This document shows, piece after piece, positions 24,723 to 33,428 of a stretch of DNA of 64,000 bases (within the stretch, counting starts at the first letter, position 1; each line of letters starts with the position of its first letter). The stretch is from Schaalia sp. 19OD2882 (GTDB lineage Bacteria; Actinomycetota; Actinomycetes; Actinomycetales; Actinomycetaceae). The position numbers and the translations under genes were made by a program. The notes beneath the pieces are model-generated. The model made no database searches. It saw only the letters and a program-made list of their open reading frames with translations, and had not been told where the DNA came from. Where the stretch lies: positions 1,736,001 through 1,800,000 of the forward strand of contig NZ_CP065521.1 of the NCBI RefSeq assembly GCF_018986735.1, in the 5' to 3' direction.

Positions 24723-25585
24723 GGGCGCGCCTTTTCCTGCACGGCAAAGGTCGCGTAGCCGACGACCCGGCCGACATCACCATTGACCGTGCTGGAGTTG
24801 TGCGCCCCCAGCAGTCGCGGGTGGAGGTCGCGACGTCTGCACACCTCCAGCAATCCGTTCAGGGGGCTCGCTCCGCAGGCCCGGCCGGATTCGACGTCTT
24901 GGCGGTCAAGGACACGGGTGATGGTCTCGGCGTCGACGACTTGCGCCTGGCGGTCGCTGAGGTGATGAGAGAGGTCGCTGGACACGGCAATGACGCTCTC
25001 GTTTCCGCCCCAGAGTTCCTCGATGACGTCAGCGACGTCGGCGGGGTCGGCCACGCCCACGTTGAGGGGGATGACCTGGACCTGGCCAAGGACACGGTGG
25101 ATGAAGGGGAAGTGCACTTCCAGGGCGTGTTCGTCACGGTGGGTGGCGGCGTGTACGCGGACGGGGGTGGGCAGGTGTGCGGTGCGGGAGAGCACCTCGT
25201 CGACGGGGACGCGCAAGGGCCCCAAGGGCGAGTCCACGTGGTCGGCGTCGGGCAGGGCCAGGCCGCGCACGGCGACTCGGTGGGTGGGGCCCAGGAGCAC
25301 CACGCGTGAGACCGTGCCTCGTAGTGGAACCAATGTGCGCCATCCGAGGGCTGCCAGGTCGCCGGAGTACCTCCAGCCCGCGTGGGGGACGATGAGGGCC
25401 TTCGGGGCCGACCCACGCCGGGGAACATCCCTGTGGTCGACAGAGCCACCCCCACGGCTGTCGGCAGCGGTGAGCAGCGCCTCCACTTCGGCGCGAGCCC
25501 GCGCCGGATCCGCCGGGTAGAAGAGTCCTGCCACCGCGCAGGGTCGCACTCCCCTTCCCGGGCCTTTCCCATCCGTTGACGCCAT
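24719..25585 (-). CDS. amrB: AmmeMemoRadiSam system protein B (Memo-like)
   Basis: 288 residues of the Memo family, related to class III extradiol dioxygenases. Family motifs are VAGLFYPADPA, ALIVPHAGWRYSGDLAALGW, VVLLGPTHR, DEHALEVHFPFI and VSSDLSHH. ATG at 25585 has AAGGGGG upstream; the frame extends further but without conserved sequence. The conserved His residues fit a metal site. It is the first gene of the trio. Confidence 0.92.
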   Translation of the reverse strand: MASTDGKGPGRGVRPCAVAGLFYPADPARARAEVEALLTAADSRGGGSVDHRDVPRRGSAPKALIVPHAGWRYSGDLAALGWRTLVPLRGTVSRVVLLGPTHRVAVRGLALPDADHVDSPLGPLRVPVDEVLSRTAHLPTPVRVHAATHRDEHALEVHFPFIHRVLGQVQVIPLNVGVADPADVADVIEELWGGNESVIAVSSDLSHHLSDRQAQVVDAETITRVLDRQDVESGRACGASPLNGLLEVCRRRDLHPRLLGAHNSSTVNGDVGRVVGYATFAVQEKARP

Positions 25586-25708
25586 CGTCGCCCCCTTGCG
25601 TCGAAGTCCGCTGACTCGAAGGCTATCGCCGCCGCACACCCCATGTGAAGGCCCGCTGCCCGCCCACCTGGCGCCTCGGGGATCCAATGTCGCTTCTCCA
25701 GCAGGCTG

Positions 25709-26854
25709 TCAGTCCTCCAGCAGTTCCGGTGCACTCATCGGCCTCGTGGTCGAGGAGAGCACCGGCGGAGCGGCCAGCGCATCCTTTGCCACCCCCAAGT
25801 CCTCGAAGCGCCGGGCACTGACCAGCACGCGGCTCTCAAGCGAACCCACCGCCTTGTTGTAGGCGAGCACCGCAGCATCCAGGCTGCGGCCGAGTTTGGC
25901 GACATGGGAGCCCACGGTGGCAATGCGCGTGTGCAGGTCCCGCCCCAGAGCAGCGATCTTGGTGGCCTCCTCGGTGATGGACACGTGCCGCCACGCGCTG
26001 GCCACCACATGCAACAGGGGCAGCAGAACCGACGGGCCCGCCAGGACCACTCCCTTGCGGGAGGCCTCCTCATGGAGGTCCGGGGCGCGGTCCATGGCCT
26101 CACGGTGGACCTCGTCGGAGGGAAGGTACAGGACGACGAACTCGGGGGATCCGGCCTCCAGGTCCCAATAGCGTTTGGAGGCCAACTGGTCGACGTGGGT
26201 GCGCAGGTTGGCCACGAACCCCTCCAGGTGGACGGCGCGCTCGTCCTCGTCCTCGGTGGCGTGTGCGCGAAGAAGACGCGACAGGGGTGCCTTGGAGTCC
26301 ACGAACACGCACTTGCCGCCGGGCAGGTTCACGCGCATGTCCGGGCGCGAGCCGCCCGCACCCTCCTGCGCGGAGTCGGGCCGGTAGGTGACCTGCAGGT
26401 CGAAGTCGACCCTGTCCACCATGCCGCTGGCCTCGACAAGGCGACGCAGGCTCTGTTCGGCCCACGAGCCGCGCACTTGGGGAGTGCGCAGAGCGTCGGA
26501 CAGGATGCGGGCCTCACGGCGGACCTGCTCTCCCGACACCCTCACGGAGTCGACCTGTCGGCGCAGGTCAGCGGCCATGGCAGCGCGTTCCTTCTCGATG
26601 GCCTGCAGGCGAGCCTCCAGTGCCTGCAGGCCCTGGGCCACCGGGGCAAGCATCTGACCGGTCCGGTACTCCCTTCCTTGGGCGGCGCGCTCGACCTCTG
26701 CGCCCTGCCTGTCCAGGGCGGCGTCGGAGATGGCGGCGAAACGATCGGCGGCCGCCTGGTCCAAGCGCCCTGCCGACCGCCGACCGAGGAGGTATCCGCC
26801 GACGAAGGCGGCAAGGGTGAGTACCACGGCAATGACGAGCAACACGGAATCCAT
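25709..26854 (-). CDS. rmuC: DNA recombination protein RmuC
   Basis: 381 residues. A single N-terminal membrane helix (about residues 2-22) is followed by a coiled-coil region (to about 115) and the RmuC nuclease-like domain: RGSWAEQSLRRLVEASGMV, RPDMRVNLPGGKCVFVDSKAPL and EFVVLYLPSDEV. RmuC proteins limit rearrangements at inverted repeats. ATG at 26854 removes 13 residues upstream that do not belong to the helix. It starts 57 bases past ogt on the same strand. Confidence 0.9.
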   Translation of the reverse strand: MDSVLLVIAVVLTLAAFVGGYLLGRRSAGRLDQAAADRFAAISDAALDRQGAEVERAAQGREYRTGQMLAPVAQGLQALEARLQAIEKERAAMAADLRRQVDSVRVSGEQVRREARILSDALRTPQVRGSWAEQSLRRLVEASGMVDRVDFDLQVTYRPDSAQEGAGGSRPDMRVNLPGGKCVFVDSKAPLSRLLRAHATEDEDERAVHLEGFVANLRTHVDQLASKRYWDLEAGSPEFVVLYLPSDEVHREAMDRAPDLHEEASRKGVVLAGPSVLLPLLHVVASAWRHVSITEEATKIAALGRDLHTRIATVGSHVAKLGRSLDAAVLAYNKAVGSLESRVLVSARRFEDLGVAKDALAAPPVLSSTTRPMSAPELLED

Positions 26855-26911
26855 GACTCCAGTGCAACAGGAGCCACCCACATCTGCGCGCACCCGCCCA
26901 GCGCGCCGCCC

Positions 26912-27445
26912 TCAGTCCAGGACGACTCCTTCACGTTCGAGCAGTGAGCGTTTGACCTCCAGGCCCCACCCGAAACCGCCAAGGCTTCCGTCGGCGCGCA
27001 GGACCCGGTGGCAGGGTACGAAAAGGGCCACAGGGTTGCGGGCACACACGGAGGCGGCGGCGCGCACCGCCAAGGGTCTGGTGAAGCGCGCCGCGAAGGC
27101 CGAGTAGGACAGTGCCTGGCCGGCCGGTATCTCGCACAGGGTCCGCCAGCCGGCCTCCTGCATGGGGGTGCCCTTCTCACGTACGGGCACGGCGCCGATC
27201 GCGTCCAATTCCCCGTCGTAGTAGGCCTCGACCGCCTCGGCGGCAAAGCCGCCGGGGGCCTCGACCAACTCATCGACCTCGGCCCGCAGATCCTTGTGCA
27301 GCAGCGCCAGCAGGCGCGGCACCCCGGTGTTCCACCCGGTGGCGATCACCCGGTCCTGCCCGTCACGAAGGAAGGTGAAGGGCCCGTCAGGGGTGGCAAT
27401 GGTCGTCACCAGGGTCGGCGGGAGGCTGGTGCTGGCTCGGCTCAT
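26912..27445 (-). CDS. ogt: Methylated-DNA-protein cysteine methyltransferase
   Basis: A suicide repair protein that takes methyl groups from O6-methylguanine. 177 residues, with acceptor Cys145 in the PCHRV motif (FVPCHRVLRADGSLGGFGWG), preceded by IPAGQALSYSAFAARFTRPLAVRAAASVCARNP, the DNA-binding helix region. The N-terminal domain is short, as in Ogt. Start ATG at 27443-27445. Confidence 0.95.
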   Translation of the reverse strand: MSRASTSLPPTLVTTIATPDGPFTFLRDGQDRVIATGWNTGVPRLLALLHKDLRAEVDELVEAPGGFAAEAVEAYYDGELDAIGAVPVREKGTPMQEAGWRTLCEIPAGQALSYSAFAARFTRPLAVRAAASVCARNPVALFVPCHRVLRADGSLGGFGWGLEVKRSLLEREGVVLD

Positions 27446-27498
27446 GCCCAGACTCTAGCGCCGCAGCCCGTACCCGGAAACACCCCCACCTGCACCGG

Positions 27499-28488
27499 TC
27501 AGTGGATGAGGGTGCCGACCCCGCCACCCAGCGCCCGACCTGCATCCGCCAAAGCGCAGATGACGGCCCTGCGAGCCTCGCCCCGAGGTGCCGACTCCAC
27601 GAACTCCACGGCAGCCAGGACCTTCGGCAACATCGACCCGGGGGCGAACTCCCCTGCGGCGATGAGCTCGCGCGCCCGCGCCACGGACATGTCCTTGAGC
27701 CACTCCTGCCGGTCGGTGCCCCAACCGATCGCCACCCGCGGCACCGCCGTGCAGATGACCAAGGTCTCCGCCTCCAAGGTGTGGGCCAACAACGCCGCCG
27801 TCAGGTCCTTGTCGATGACGGCGTCCACGGCGCGCAGCCCTGCAACCCCACGCGAAGGATCGGACACCACCGGCACTCCCCCGCCTCCGCAGGCCACCGT
27901 GAGGAAACCCGCATCCACCAAGGCCCTGACGGCCTCGACCTCGACGATCTCGACAGGTCTCGGAGAGGGCACCATGCGCCTCCACCCGCGACCGGCATCC
28001 TGCCCGTACACGTGGTCGGGGTGCTCGGCGCGTCGACGCTCGGCCTGCTCGGCGGACAGGAAGGGCCCGATGGGTTTCGTCGGGTGCGCGAAGGCGGGAT
28101 CGGCCTCGTCCACGCGCACACGGGTGACGAGGGCGGCCACCCGCCCCCTGGCCGGGCCACCGGCACCCGCGCAGGACTCCTCGCCCGAGCGGCGCCGCGA
28201 GACCTCTTCCTCCAGGACAGCCACGACATGGTCACCGATGTAGCCCTGGCTCATGGACACCATCTCCGGCATGCCGATCTCCGGAACCCCCGGATCCACC
28301 GCACACCCCAGCGAAAATGCCCGTTCGATCTGCCCCACCTGAGGCCCGTTCCCGTGCGCCACCACAAGGCCGTCACAGGAGGTCGCCAGGTCCACCAGTC
28401 CCGCTGCCGCATTGCGCAGCGCTTCGACCTGCTCACGCGGGGTCAGGCCCAGGGCGTTCCCGCCCAGGGCGACAACACTTCGTCCCAC
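27499..28488 (-). CDS. arcC: Carbamate kinase
   Basis: Interconverts carbamoyl phosphate + ADP and ATP + carbamate. 329 residues of the amino-acid kinase fold: VVALGGNAL at the N-terminus, LVVAHGNGPQVGQI, EMVSMSQGYIGD, VACGGGGVPVV and VDAVIDKDLTAALLA. The start GTG 28488 lies 3 bases past the era stop, so it is probably co-transcribed with era. No arcA or arcB is present in the window, so a role in arginine deiminase metabolism here is not shown. Confidence 0.92.
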   Translation of the reverse strand: MGRSVVALGGNALGLTPREQVEALRNAAAGLVDLATSCDGLVVAHGNGPQVGQIERAFSLGCAVDPGVPEIGMPEMVSMSQGYIGDHVVAVLEEEVSRRRSGEESCAGAGGPARGRVAALVTRVRVDEADPAFAHPTKPIGPFLSAEQAERRRAEHPDHVYGQDAGRGWRRMVPSPRPVEIVEVEAVRALVDAGFLTVACGGGGVPVVSDPSRGVAGLRAVDAVIDKDLTAALLAHTLEAETLVICTAVPRVAIGWGTDRQEWLKDMSVARARELIAAGEFAPGSMLPKVLAAVEFVESAPRGEARRAVICALADAGRALGGGVGTLIH

Positions 28489-28491
28489 CCT

Positions 28492-29607
28492 TCAAAACCC
28501 CAGTCGTCCGAGCATCTTCGGATCGGACTGCCAGTCCTTGGCAGTGCGTACATGCAGATCCAAGTATATTCTGCGCCCCAGCAGCTCCTCGATCTGGGCC
28601 CGGGCCTTCTTGCCGATCTCCTTCAGGCGCGCCCCCTTGCGGCCGATGATGATGGCCTTCTGGGAGTCGCGTTCGACGTAGACGTTCACGTGCACGTCCA
28701 GCAGAGGCTTGCGGGTCTCCCCCTCGCGCGACGGGCGCTCGATGATCTCCTCGACCTGGACGGCCAGCGAATGCGGCAACTCGTCACGGACCCCCTCAAG
28801 GGCCGCCTCACGGATGAACTCCGCGATGAGGGTGTCGCGGGACTCATCGGTCACGTCACCGCTGGGGTACAGGGGTGGCGAGAGCGGCACGAGATCGGTG
28901 AGGACCTCCAGCAGGGTCTCGATCCCCTTGCCTTCGTGCGAGGACACGGGCACGATCGCCGCCCACTGTCCCAAGGATTCGATGGCCATGAGGTGACGCA
29001 TGACGCGTTCGCGGGTCACCGTGTCGCACTTGGTGGCCACGGCCACCACCGGGCGACGCACCCCCTGCAATTCGCGGGCGATGAACTGGTCGCCCGGCCC
29101 GATCCGCTGGTTGGCGGGCAGGCAGAAGACGACCACGTCGACCTCCGCCAAGGCCTCGCGGACCATGTCGTTCAGTCGCTTTCCCAGCAGAGTGCGGGGC
29201 CGGTGGTACCCGGGGGTGTCGACGAGGACCAATTGCGAGGTCGGGCGGTGGACGATGCCTCGGATGTTGTGACGGGTGGTCTCGGGCCGACCGGAGGTGA
29301 TGGCGACCTTGTGCCCGACCAGCGCATTCGTCAGCGTCGACTTGCCGACATTGGGCCTGCCGACGATGGAGACGAATCCGGCGCGAAAATCCTCGGGATG
29401 GTCGGGAAGCACCAGGTCCGCCCCGGCATTGGTCTGCTCGCGCAGGGCCCGCAGGTCGGCCAGGGCACGCTCCACCTGGTCGGAGTCCGCCTCCTCGGGG
29501 TCGTCCACCTCGGGGTCGTCCTCGAATTCGTCGACGAGGGCGTCCAGGTCGACGTCATCGAAGGCATTGGGGCCCGCCATGAGCTCGTCGTCACTGGGAA
29601 AGTGCAC
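28492..29607 (-). CDS. era: GTPase Era
   Basis: A ribosome-assembly GTPase that binds 16S rRNA. 371 residues, longer than usual because of an acidic N-terminal extension of about 75 residues (runs of Asp/Glu) before G1 (GRPNVGKS, 83-90). Further motifs are the switch region PETTRHNIRG, DTPGYHRP, TKCD, and a C-terminal KH domain with IIIGRKGARLKEIG. GTG 29607 has AGGAGG 8 bases upstream; ATG at 29580 is possible. It lies 3 bases past the CorC/HlyC gene. Confidence 0.95.
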   Translation of the reverse strand: MHFPSDDELMAGPNAFDDVDLDALVDEFEDDPEVDDPEEADSDQVERALADLRALREQTNAGADLVLPDHPEDFRAGFVSIVGRPNVGKSTLTNALVGHKVAITSGRPETTRHNIRGIVHRPTSQLVLVDTPGYHRPRTLLGKRLNDMVREALAEVDVVVFCLPANQRIGPGDQFIARELQGVRRPVVAVATKCDTVTRERVMRHLMAIESLGQWAAIVPVSSHEGKGIETLLEVLTDLVPLSPPLYPSGDVTDESRDTLIAEFIREAALEGVRDELPHSLAVQVEEIIERPSREGETRKPLLDVHVNVYVERDSQKAIIIGRKGARLKEIGKKARAQIEELLGRRIYLDLHVRTAKDWQSDPKMLGRLGF

Positions 29608-29610
29608 GGG

Positions 29611-30906
29611 TCAATCCTCCTGTCGGGCAGTTTCGGGCCCGTCCTCGTCCTGGTCGATGAGTGAACACACGATGGTACCCACTTGTCGGCGTCTGCCGCG
29701 CGCCTCCTCGGCGACCATGCGGATCCGACCCACCTGCCCCACCGCTCCGGGCAGGGGGACGCGTCCGATCGCCTTGGCCAGCAGACCGCCGATCGAGTCG
29801 ACGTCCTCGTCCTCCAACTCGATGCCCAGCAGCTCACCGACCTCCCACGTGCCCATGCGGGTGGATACACGCCACGAACCGTCCTCGAGCTGCTCGGGTT
29901 CGACGACTCCCTTGTCGTGTTCGTCGGTGAGTTCTCCCACGACTTCCTCCAGCAGGTCCTCCAATGTGACCAGACCCGAGATACCGCCGTACTCGTCGAC
30001 GACCAGGGCCAGGTGGAAGTGCTCGGCCTGCATCTGACGCAGCAGGTCGTCGGCGGGTTTGGTCTCCACGGTGAACTCGGCGGGGCGCATCATCTGCTCC
30101 GCGGTGAGGTCCAGGGCGCCTCCGGCGGCCTCCCACCTTCGGACCAGATCCTTGAAGTAGAGCACTCCTCGCACGTCGTCCACGTCGTCGCCGACCACCG
30201 GCACGCGCGAGAACCCGGAGCGCACGAACAGGCGCAGGCACTTGCGTGCAGGCACCTCCGAGTCCAGGGTGACCATGTCGATGCGCGGAACCATGACCTC
30301 ACGCACCAAGGTGTGCCCCAATTCGAAGACCGAACGCAGCATCTGCCGGTCCTCTTCCTCCAGCCCCTCGGTCTCCCCCACTTGGTCGACCATTTCACGC
30401 AGGTCCTCGGCCATTTCCGCACGGGCCTCGGCCTCGGTGCGGCTGGGCTGGGGGAACCATCCGCGCACCAGGTGGATCATCGGGTCCAGCACATGTGAGA
30501 CCCGCACCAGGCGGGTGGCCGTACGGGCGCCGCGAAGGGCGACTCCCTCGGGATTGCGGGACCCCAGGCGGGCCCCGACCAGGACGACGGCCACGAATTG
30601 CAGGGCGGAGACCGACACCAGGGCGATCAGGCCGGTGGCCCACGCGGGCAACCTCGCCTCGACCAGGGCCAGCGTGACACCGACGGCCAGGACCACCTGC
30701 CAGAAGGTGCGCAGGCCGCGCAACACCAGGTCGGCGCGTCCTCGATGCAGGAGAAGCTGAGCCAGAACCTCCGCGTGGGGGCGCGCGTCCTCGACCATGT
30801 CCTGGACGGAGGCACGCGAAAGCTTGGCCACGGCGGCCTCCACGGCCGAAAGCCACAGGGCCAGCGCCGAGGCGACGAGGCTCAGCAGGACCAGTGCGAC
30901 GCTCAC
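29611..30906 (-). CDS. CNNM/CorC (HlyC)-type membrane protein with CBS pair
   Basis: 431 residues. The N-terminal CNNM-type membrane domain has about four hydrophobic segments (first at residues 2-22). It is followed by two CBS domains (VMVPRIDMVTLDSEVPARKCLRLFVRSGFSRVPVVGDD; HFHLALVVDEYGGISGLVTLEDLLEEVVGELTDEHD) and a C-terminal CorC/HlyC transporter-associated domain. The family is linked to magnesium/cobalt export. GTG at 30906 lies 7 bases after the ybeY stop and places the first helix at the N-terminus. Confidence 0.9.
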   Translation of the reverse strand: MSVALVLLSLVASALALWLSAVEAAVAKLSRASVQDMVEDARPHAEVLAQLLLHRGRADLVLRGLRTFWQVVLAVGVTLALVEARLPAWATGLIALVSVSALQFVAVVLVGARLGSRNPEGVALRGARTATRLVRVSHVLDPMIHLVRGWFPQPSRTEAEARAEMAEDLREMVDQVGETEGLEEEDRQMLRSVFELGHTLVREVMVPRIDMVTLDSEVPARKCLRLFVRSGFSRVPVVGDDVDDVRGVLYFKDLVRRWEAAGGALDLTAEQMMRPAEFTVETKPADDLLRQMQAEHFHLALVVDEYGGISGLVTLEDLLEEVVGELTDEHDKGVVEPEQLEDGSWRVSTRMGTWEVGELLGIELEDEDVDSIGGLLAKAIGRVPLPGAVGQVGRIRMVAEEARGRRRQVGTIVCSLIDQDEDGPETARQED

Positions 30907-30913
30907 GCGCTTG

Positions 30914-31360
30914 TCACCTGGCCAAGAAGGTGAGCAGCAGACGCCGTTGCAGGGCGAACATCTCGTCGCGTTCGGCCTCCAGTGCATGGTCGTAGCCGAG
31001 CAGATGGAGAATGCCGTGTGTGGCCAGCATGAGCATCTCCTCGGTGAGAGTGTGGCCGGCCTCGTGGGCTTGGGCCTCGGCCACCTGCGGGCAGATGCAG
31101 ATGTCGCCCAGGCAGCCCGGCCCGGTGGGATGGTCCTCGCTGCCGGGACGCAATTCGTCCATGGGGAAACTCATGACGTCAGTGGGGCCGGGCAGGTCCA
31201 GCCAGCGCACATGCAGGTCCTCCATCGGGCCGGGTTCGATGAAGAGGATGTTGAGTTCTGCCGAGGTCGACACGTGCATGGCGGTCAGGACGAAGTCGGC
31301 CAGTTCGACGAACTCGGTGCCGTCGATGTCGTACTCGGTCTCGTTGATGACTTCGGTCAT
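30914..31360 (-). CDS. ybeY: rRNA maturation endoribonuclease YbeY
   Basis: 148 residues. Zinc-site motif HGILHLLGYDH at residues 115-125, and DVMSFPMDEL and GDICICPQVA as in the family. Acts in 16S rRNA 3'-end processing and ribosome quality control. The start overlaps the phoH stop (ATGA), the conserved phoH-ybeY pairing. Confidence 0.95.
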   Translation of the reverse strand: MTEVINETEYDIDGTEFVELADFVLTAMHVSTSAELNILFIEPGPMEDLHVRWLDLPGPTDVMSFPMDELRPGSEDHPTGPGCLGDICICPQVAEAQAHEAGHTLTEEMLMLATHGILHLLGYDHALEAERDEMFALQRRLLLTFLAR

Positions 31361-32442
31361 GACCGTGGTGTCCTTCCGCTCAAGTGGCGTCCCCCTCGTG
31401 TGCGCCGGCCGCCCTCGCGGCGGCGCAGGCCCTCGACACGTGCATCCCAGGCGTCGTAGGCGTCGATGATGTGCCCCACCAGCGCGTGACGCACCACGTC
31501 GGCGCTGGTCAGGTGGCAGAACTCGATGCCGTCGATCCCGTCCAGGACTTGCTGGATGCTGGCCAGGCCCGACTTGGCCCCGCCGGCCAGGTCGATCTGC
31601 GAGATGTCTCCCGTGACGACGACCTGCGAATTGAACCCCAGACGGGTCAGGAACATCTTCATCTGGGCAACTGTCGCGTTCTGGGCCTCGTCCAGGATGA
31701 TGAAACTGTCGTTGAGGGTCCGTCCGCGCATGTACGCCAAGGGGGCGACCTCGATGGTTCCGGCGGCCATGAGTCTGGGAAGGGCTTCCGGGTCCAGCAT
31801 GTCCCCCAAGGCGTCGTAGAGGGGGCGCAGGTAGGGGTCGATCTTGTCGGTGAGACTGCCCGGCAGGAAGCCGAGATTCTCCCCCGCCTCCACGGCCGGG
31901 CGGGTCAGGACAATGCGTCTGACCTGTCCCGACAGGAGCCGTTGGACGGCCTGGGCCATGGCCAGGTAGGTCTTGCCGGTTCCAGCCGGGCCGATGCCGA
32001 AGACGACGGTGGAACGGTCGATGGCGTCCACGTAGGCGCTCTGCCCCGGCGACTTGGGGCGGATGGAGCGGCCTCGGACCTGCAGGACCTCGTCGGCGGG
32101 GCGACCGGCCAGCGCGCTGGAGGTGAGCATGCGCACCGCGTGTTCGACCCCGGGGACGTCCAGGGGTTGGCCTCGGCGGGCCAGTTGGGTCAATTCGATC
32201 AGCAGTTGGGCGGCGACGTCGACCTCGTCCTCCATGCCACTCAGGGTGATCTCGCGCCCCATGACGAGGAAGCGCACTTTGGGGAAGCCGCGTTCGACGG
32301 CGCGCAGGACCTGGTCCGAGGCGCCCAGGACACTCAGCGGGTCCACTTCGGGCGGGATGGTCACGCGCCGGGTGGTCGGGGCGGGCGGCGGGGTGTCCTC
32401 ACTCATGCGGTGGTCGGTCATCTCCTGGTCGGTGGGTGGCAC
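31357..32442 (-). CDS. phoH: PhoH-like ATPase
   Basis: 361 residues. Walker A GPAGTGKT at 151-158 and Walker B FIILDEAQN, with QMKMFLTRLGFNSQVVVTGD and QIDL as in PhoH/PhoL. It sits with ybeY, fitting a role linked to RNA metabolism. GTG 32442 is chosen because CGGAGG lies 9 bases upstream; an ATG at 32421 would have the site directly adjacent. The C-terminus is Arg/Gly-rich. Confidence 0.92.
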   Translation of the reverse strand: MPPTDQEMTDHRMSEDTPPPAPTTRRVTIPPEVDPLSVLGASDQVLRAVERGFPKVRFLVMGREITLSGMEDEVDVAAQLLIELTQLARRGQPLDVPGVEHAVRMLTSSALAGRPADEVLQVRGRSIRPKSPGQSAYVDAIDRSTVVFGIGPAGTGKTYLAMAQAVQRLLSGQVRRIVLTRPAVEAGENLGFLPGSLTDKIDPYLRPLYDALGDMLDPEALPRLMAAGTIEVAPLAYMRGRTLNDSFIILDEAQNATVAQMKMFLTRLGFNSQVVVTGDISQIDLAGGAKSGLASIQQVLDGIDGIEFCHLTSADVVRHALVGHIIDAYDAWDARVEGLRRREGGRRTRGGRHLSGRTPRS

Positions 32443-32467
32443 TGTTCAGCGCCTCCGAGTCTATCCC

Positions 32468-32596
32468 GGTCCCCTTGCCCGACCCTGTTTCCCCAAGAAG
32501 GGTCGCTGGGGTCGTTCCCCCACGACCGTGTGTCCAAAAGGTCTCCATCGTCTTCTCGACGATCACCACCTCGTCGAAGTTCCTCGGTCGCACCAT
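32468..32596 (-). pseudogene. Remnant of a TetR-family regulator (N-terminal HTH only)
   Basis: ATG at 32596 opens a frame whose first 43 residues read like a TetR DNA-binding region: VRPRNFDEVVIVEKTMETFW, then THGRGGTTPATLLGETGSGKGT. The family pattern stops after the recognition-helix start, and the frame runs without likeness into the phoH 5' end. No ligand domain exists. It lies in the 206-base phoH-rsmE gap and looks like a deletion relic. Confidence 0.6.
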
Positions 32597-32648
32597 GGGA
32601 TGACACCGGACCATTTTGTGCCCACAGGCCAGGAACCGGGCGGCCCTT

Positions 32649-33425
32649 TCACCAGCGTCCAACCGCGGCGCCGACCAGGGCGGCGGCGACGGGTCCGGCG
32701 GTGGAGGCCCGCAGGACGTGCGGGCCCAACAGGACGGGGGTGGCTCCGACCCGGGTCAGCGCATCGAGTTCGTCGCCGTCGATGCCCCCTTCAGGTCCGA
32801 CGACGAGGGCGATGCCGACGCACTCCCGCAGCTGCTGGGACCTTTCGGCCACAAGTGCACTCAGGGTGCCGACGGCCTCTTCGTGGCAGACGAGAACGGC
32901 CCCGCCCTCGGCGATGAATCCCCGGGCCCACCGCGCGAGGGAGCGCGAGTCCACCGCCCCGAGGACCTCGGGCACCCACGCGCGTCTGGCCTGCTTGGCG
33001 GCCGCCAAGGCGACCCCCTCCCACTTGGCACGCGCCTTGTCGGCCTTGGGCCCCGCCCAGCGGACGATGGAGCGGTTGGCCTGCCAAGGCAGGACGGCGT
33101 CGATGCCGACCTCGGTGGCGGTCTCCACAGCCTGCTCGTCGCGCCCACCCTTTGCCAGGGCCTGGACCAGGACGATCCGCGGGGCCGGTGCGTCCTCGGC
33201 CACGACCTCGCCAACCCGCAACTGCGGGCCCCGCCTGGCGGCGGAAACGATCTCGCAGACCAGACGCAAGCCCTGTCCATCGACGAGGTCGATGCACTCG
33301 CCGACCTCGACGCGTTTGACGAAGGCATGGTGTCCCTCGTCACCGCCCAGGGACAGCTCCTGGCCGACCGTGACCGTGGAGGCGTCGACGTCCAGGCCAC
33401 TGGTGTGGAAGACCTGCCGGGTCAC
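32649..33425 (-). CDS. rsmE: 16S rRNA m3U1498 methyltransferase
   Basis: 258 residues of the SPOUT family. The N-terminal PUA-like part is GGDEGHHAFVKRVEVGECIDLVDGQG. The knot region is VVGPEGGIDGDELDAL and LLGPHVLRASTAGPVAAALV, the SAM-binding signature of RsmE. It starts 3 bases past the dnaJ stop, so it is part of hrcA-dnaJ-rsmE, an order common in actinobacteria. Confidence 0.95.
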   Translation of the reverse strand: MTRQVFHTSGLDVDASTVTVGQELSLGGDEGHHAFVKRVEVGECIDLVDGQGLRLVCEIVSAARRGPQLRVGEVVAEDAPAPRIVLVQALAKGGRDEQAVETATEVGIDAVLPWQANRSIVRWAGPKADKARAKWEGVALAAAKQARRAWVPEVLGAVDSRSLARWARGFIAEGGAVLVCHEEAVGTLSALVAERSQQLRECVGIALVVGPEGGIDGDELDALTRVGATPVLLGPHVLRASTAGPVAAALVGAAVGRW

Positions 33426-33428
33426 GGC

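Noticed and set aside
27499..28488. Arginine deiminase operon suggested by arcC.
   Set aside because: No arcA, arcB or arcD is in the window; arcC sits with era, so the pathway cannot be claimed.
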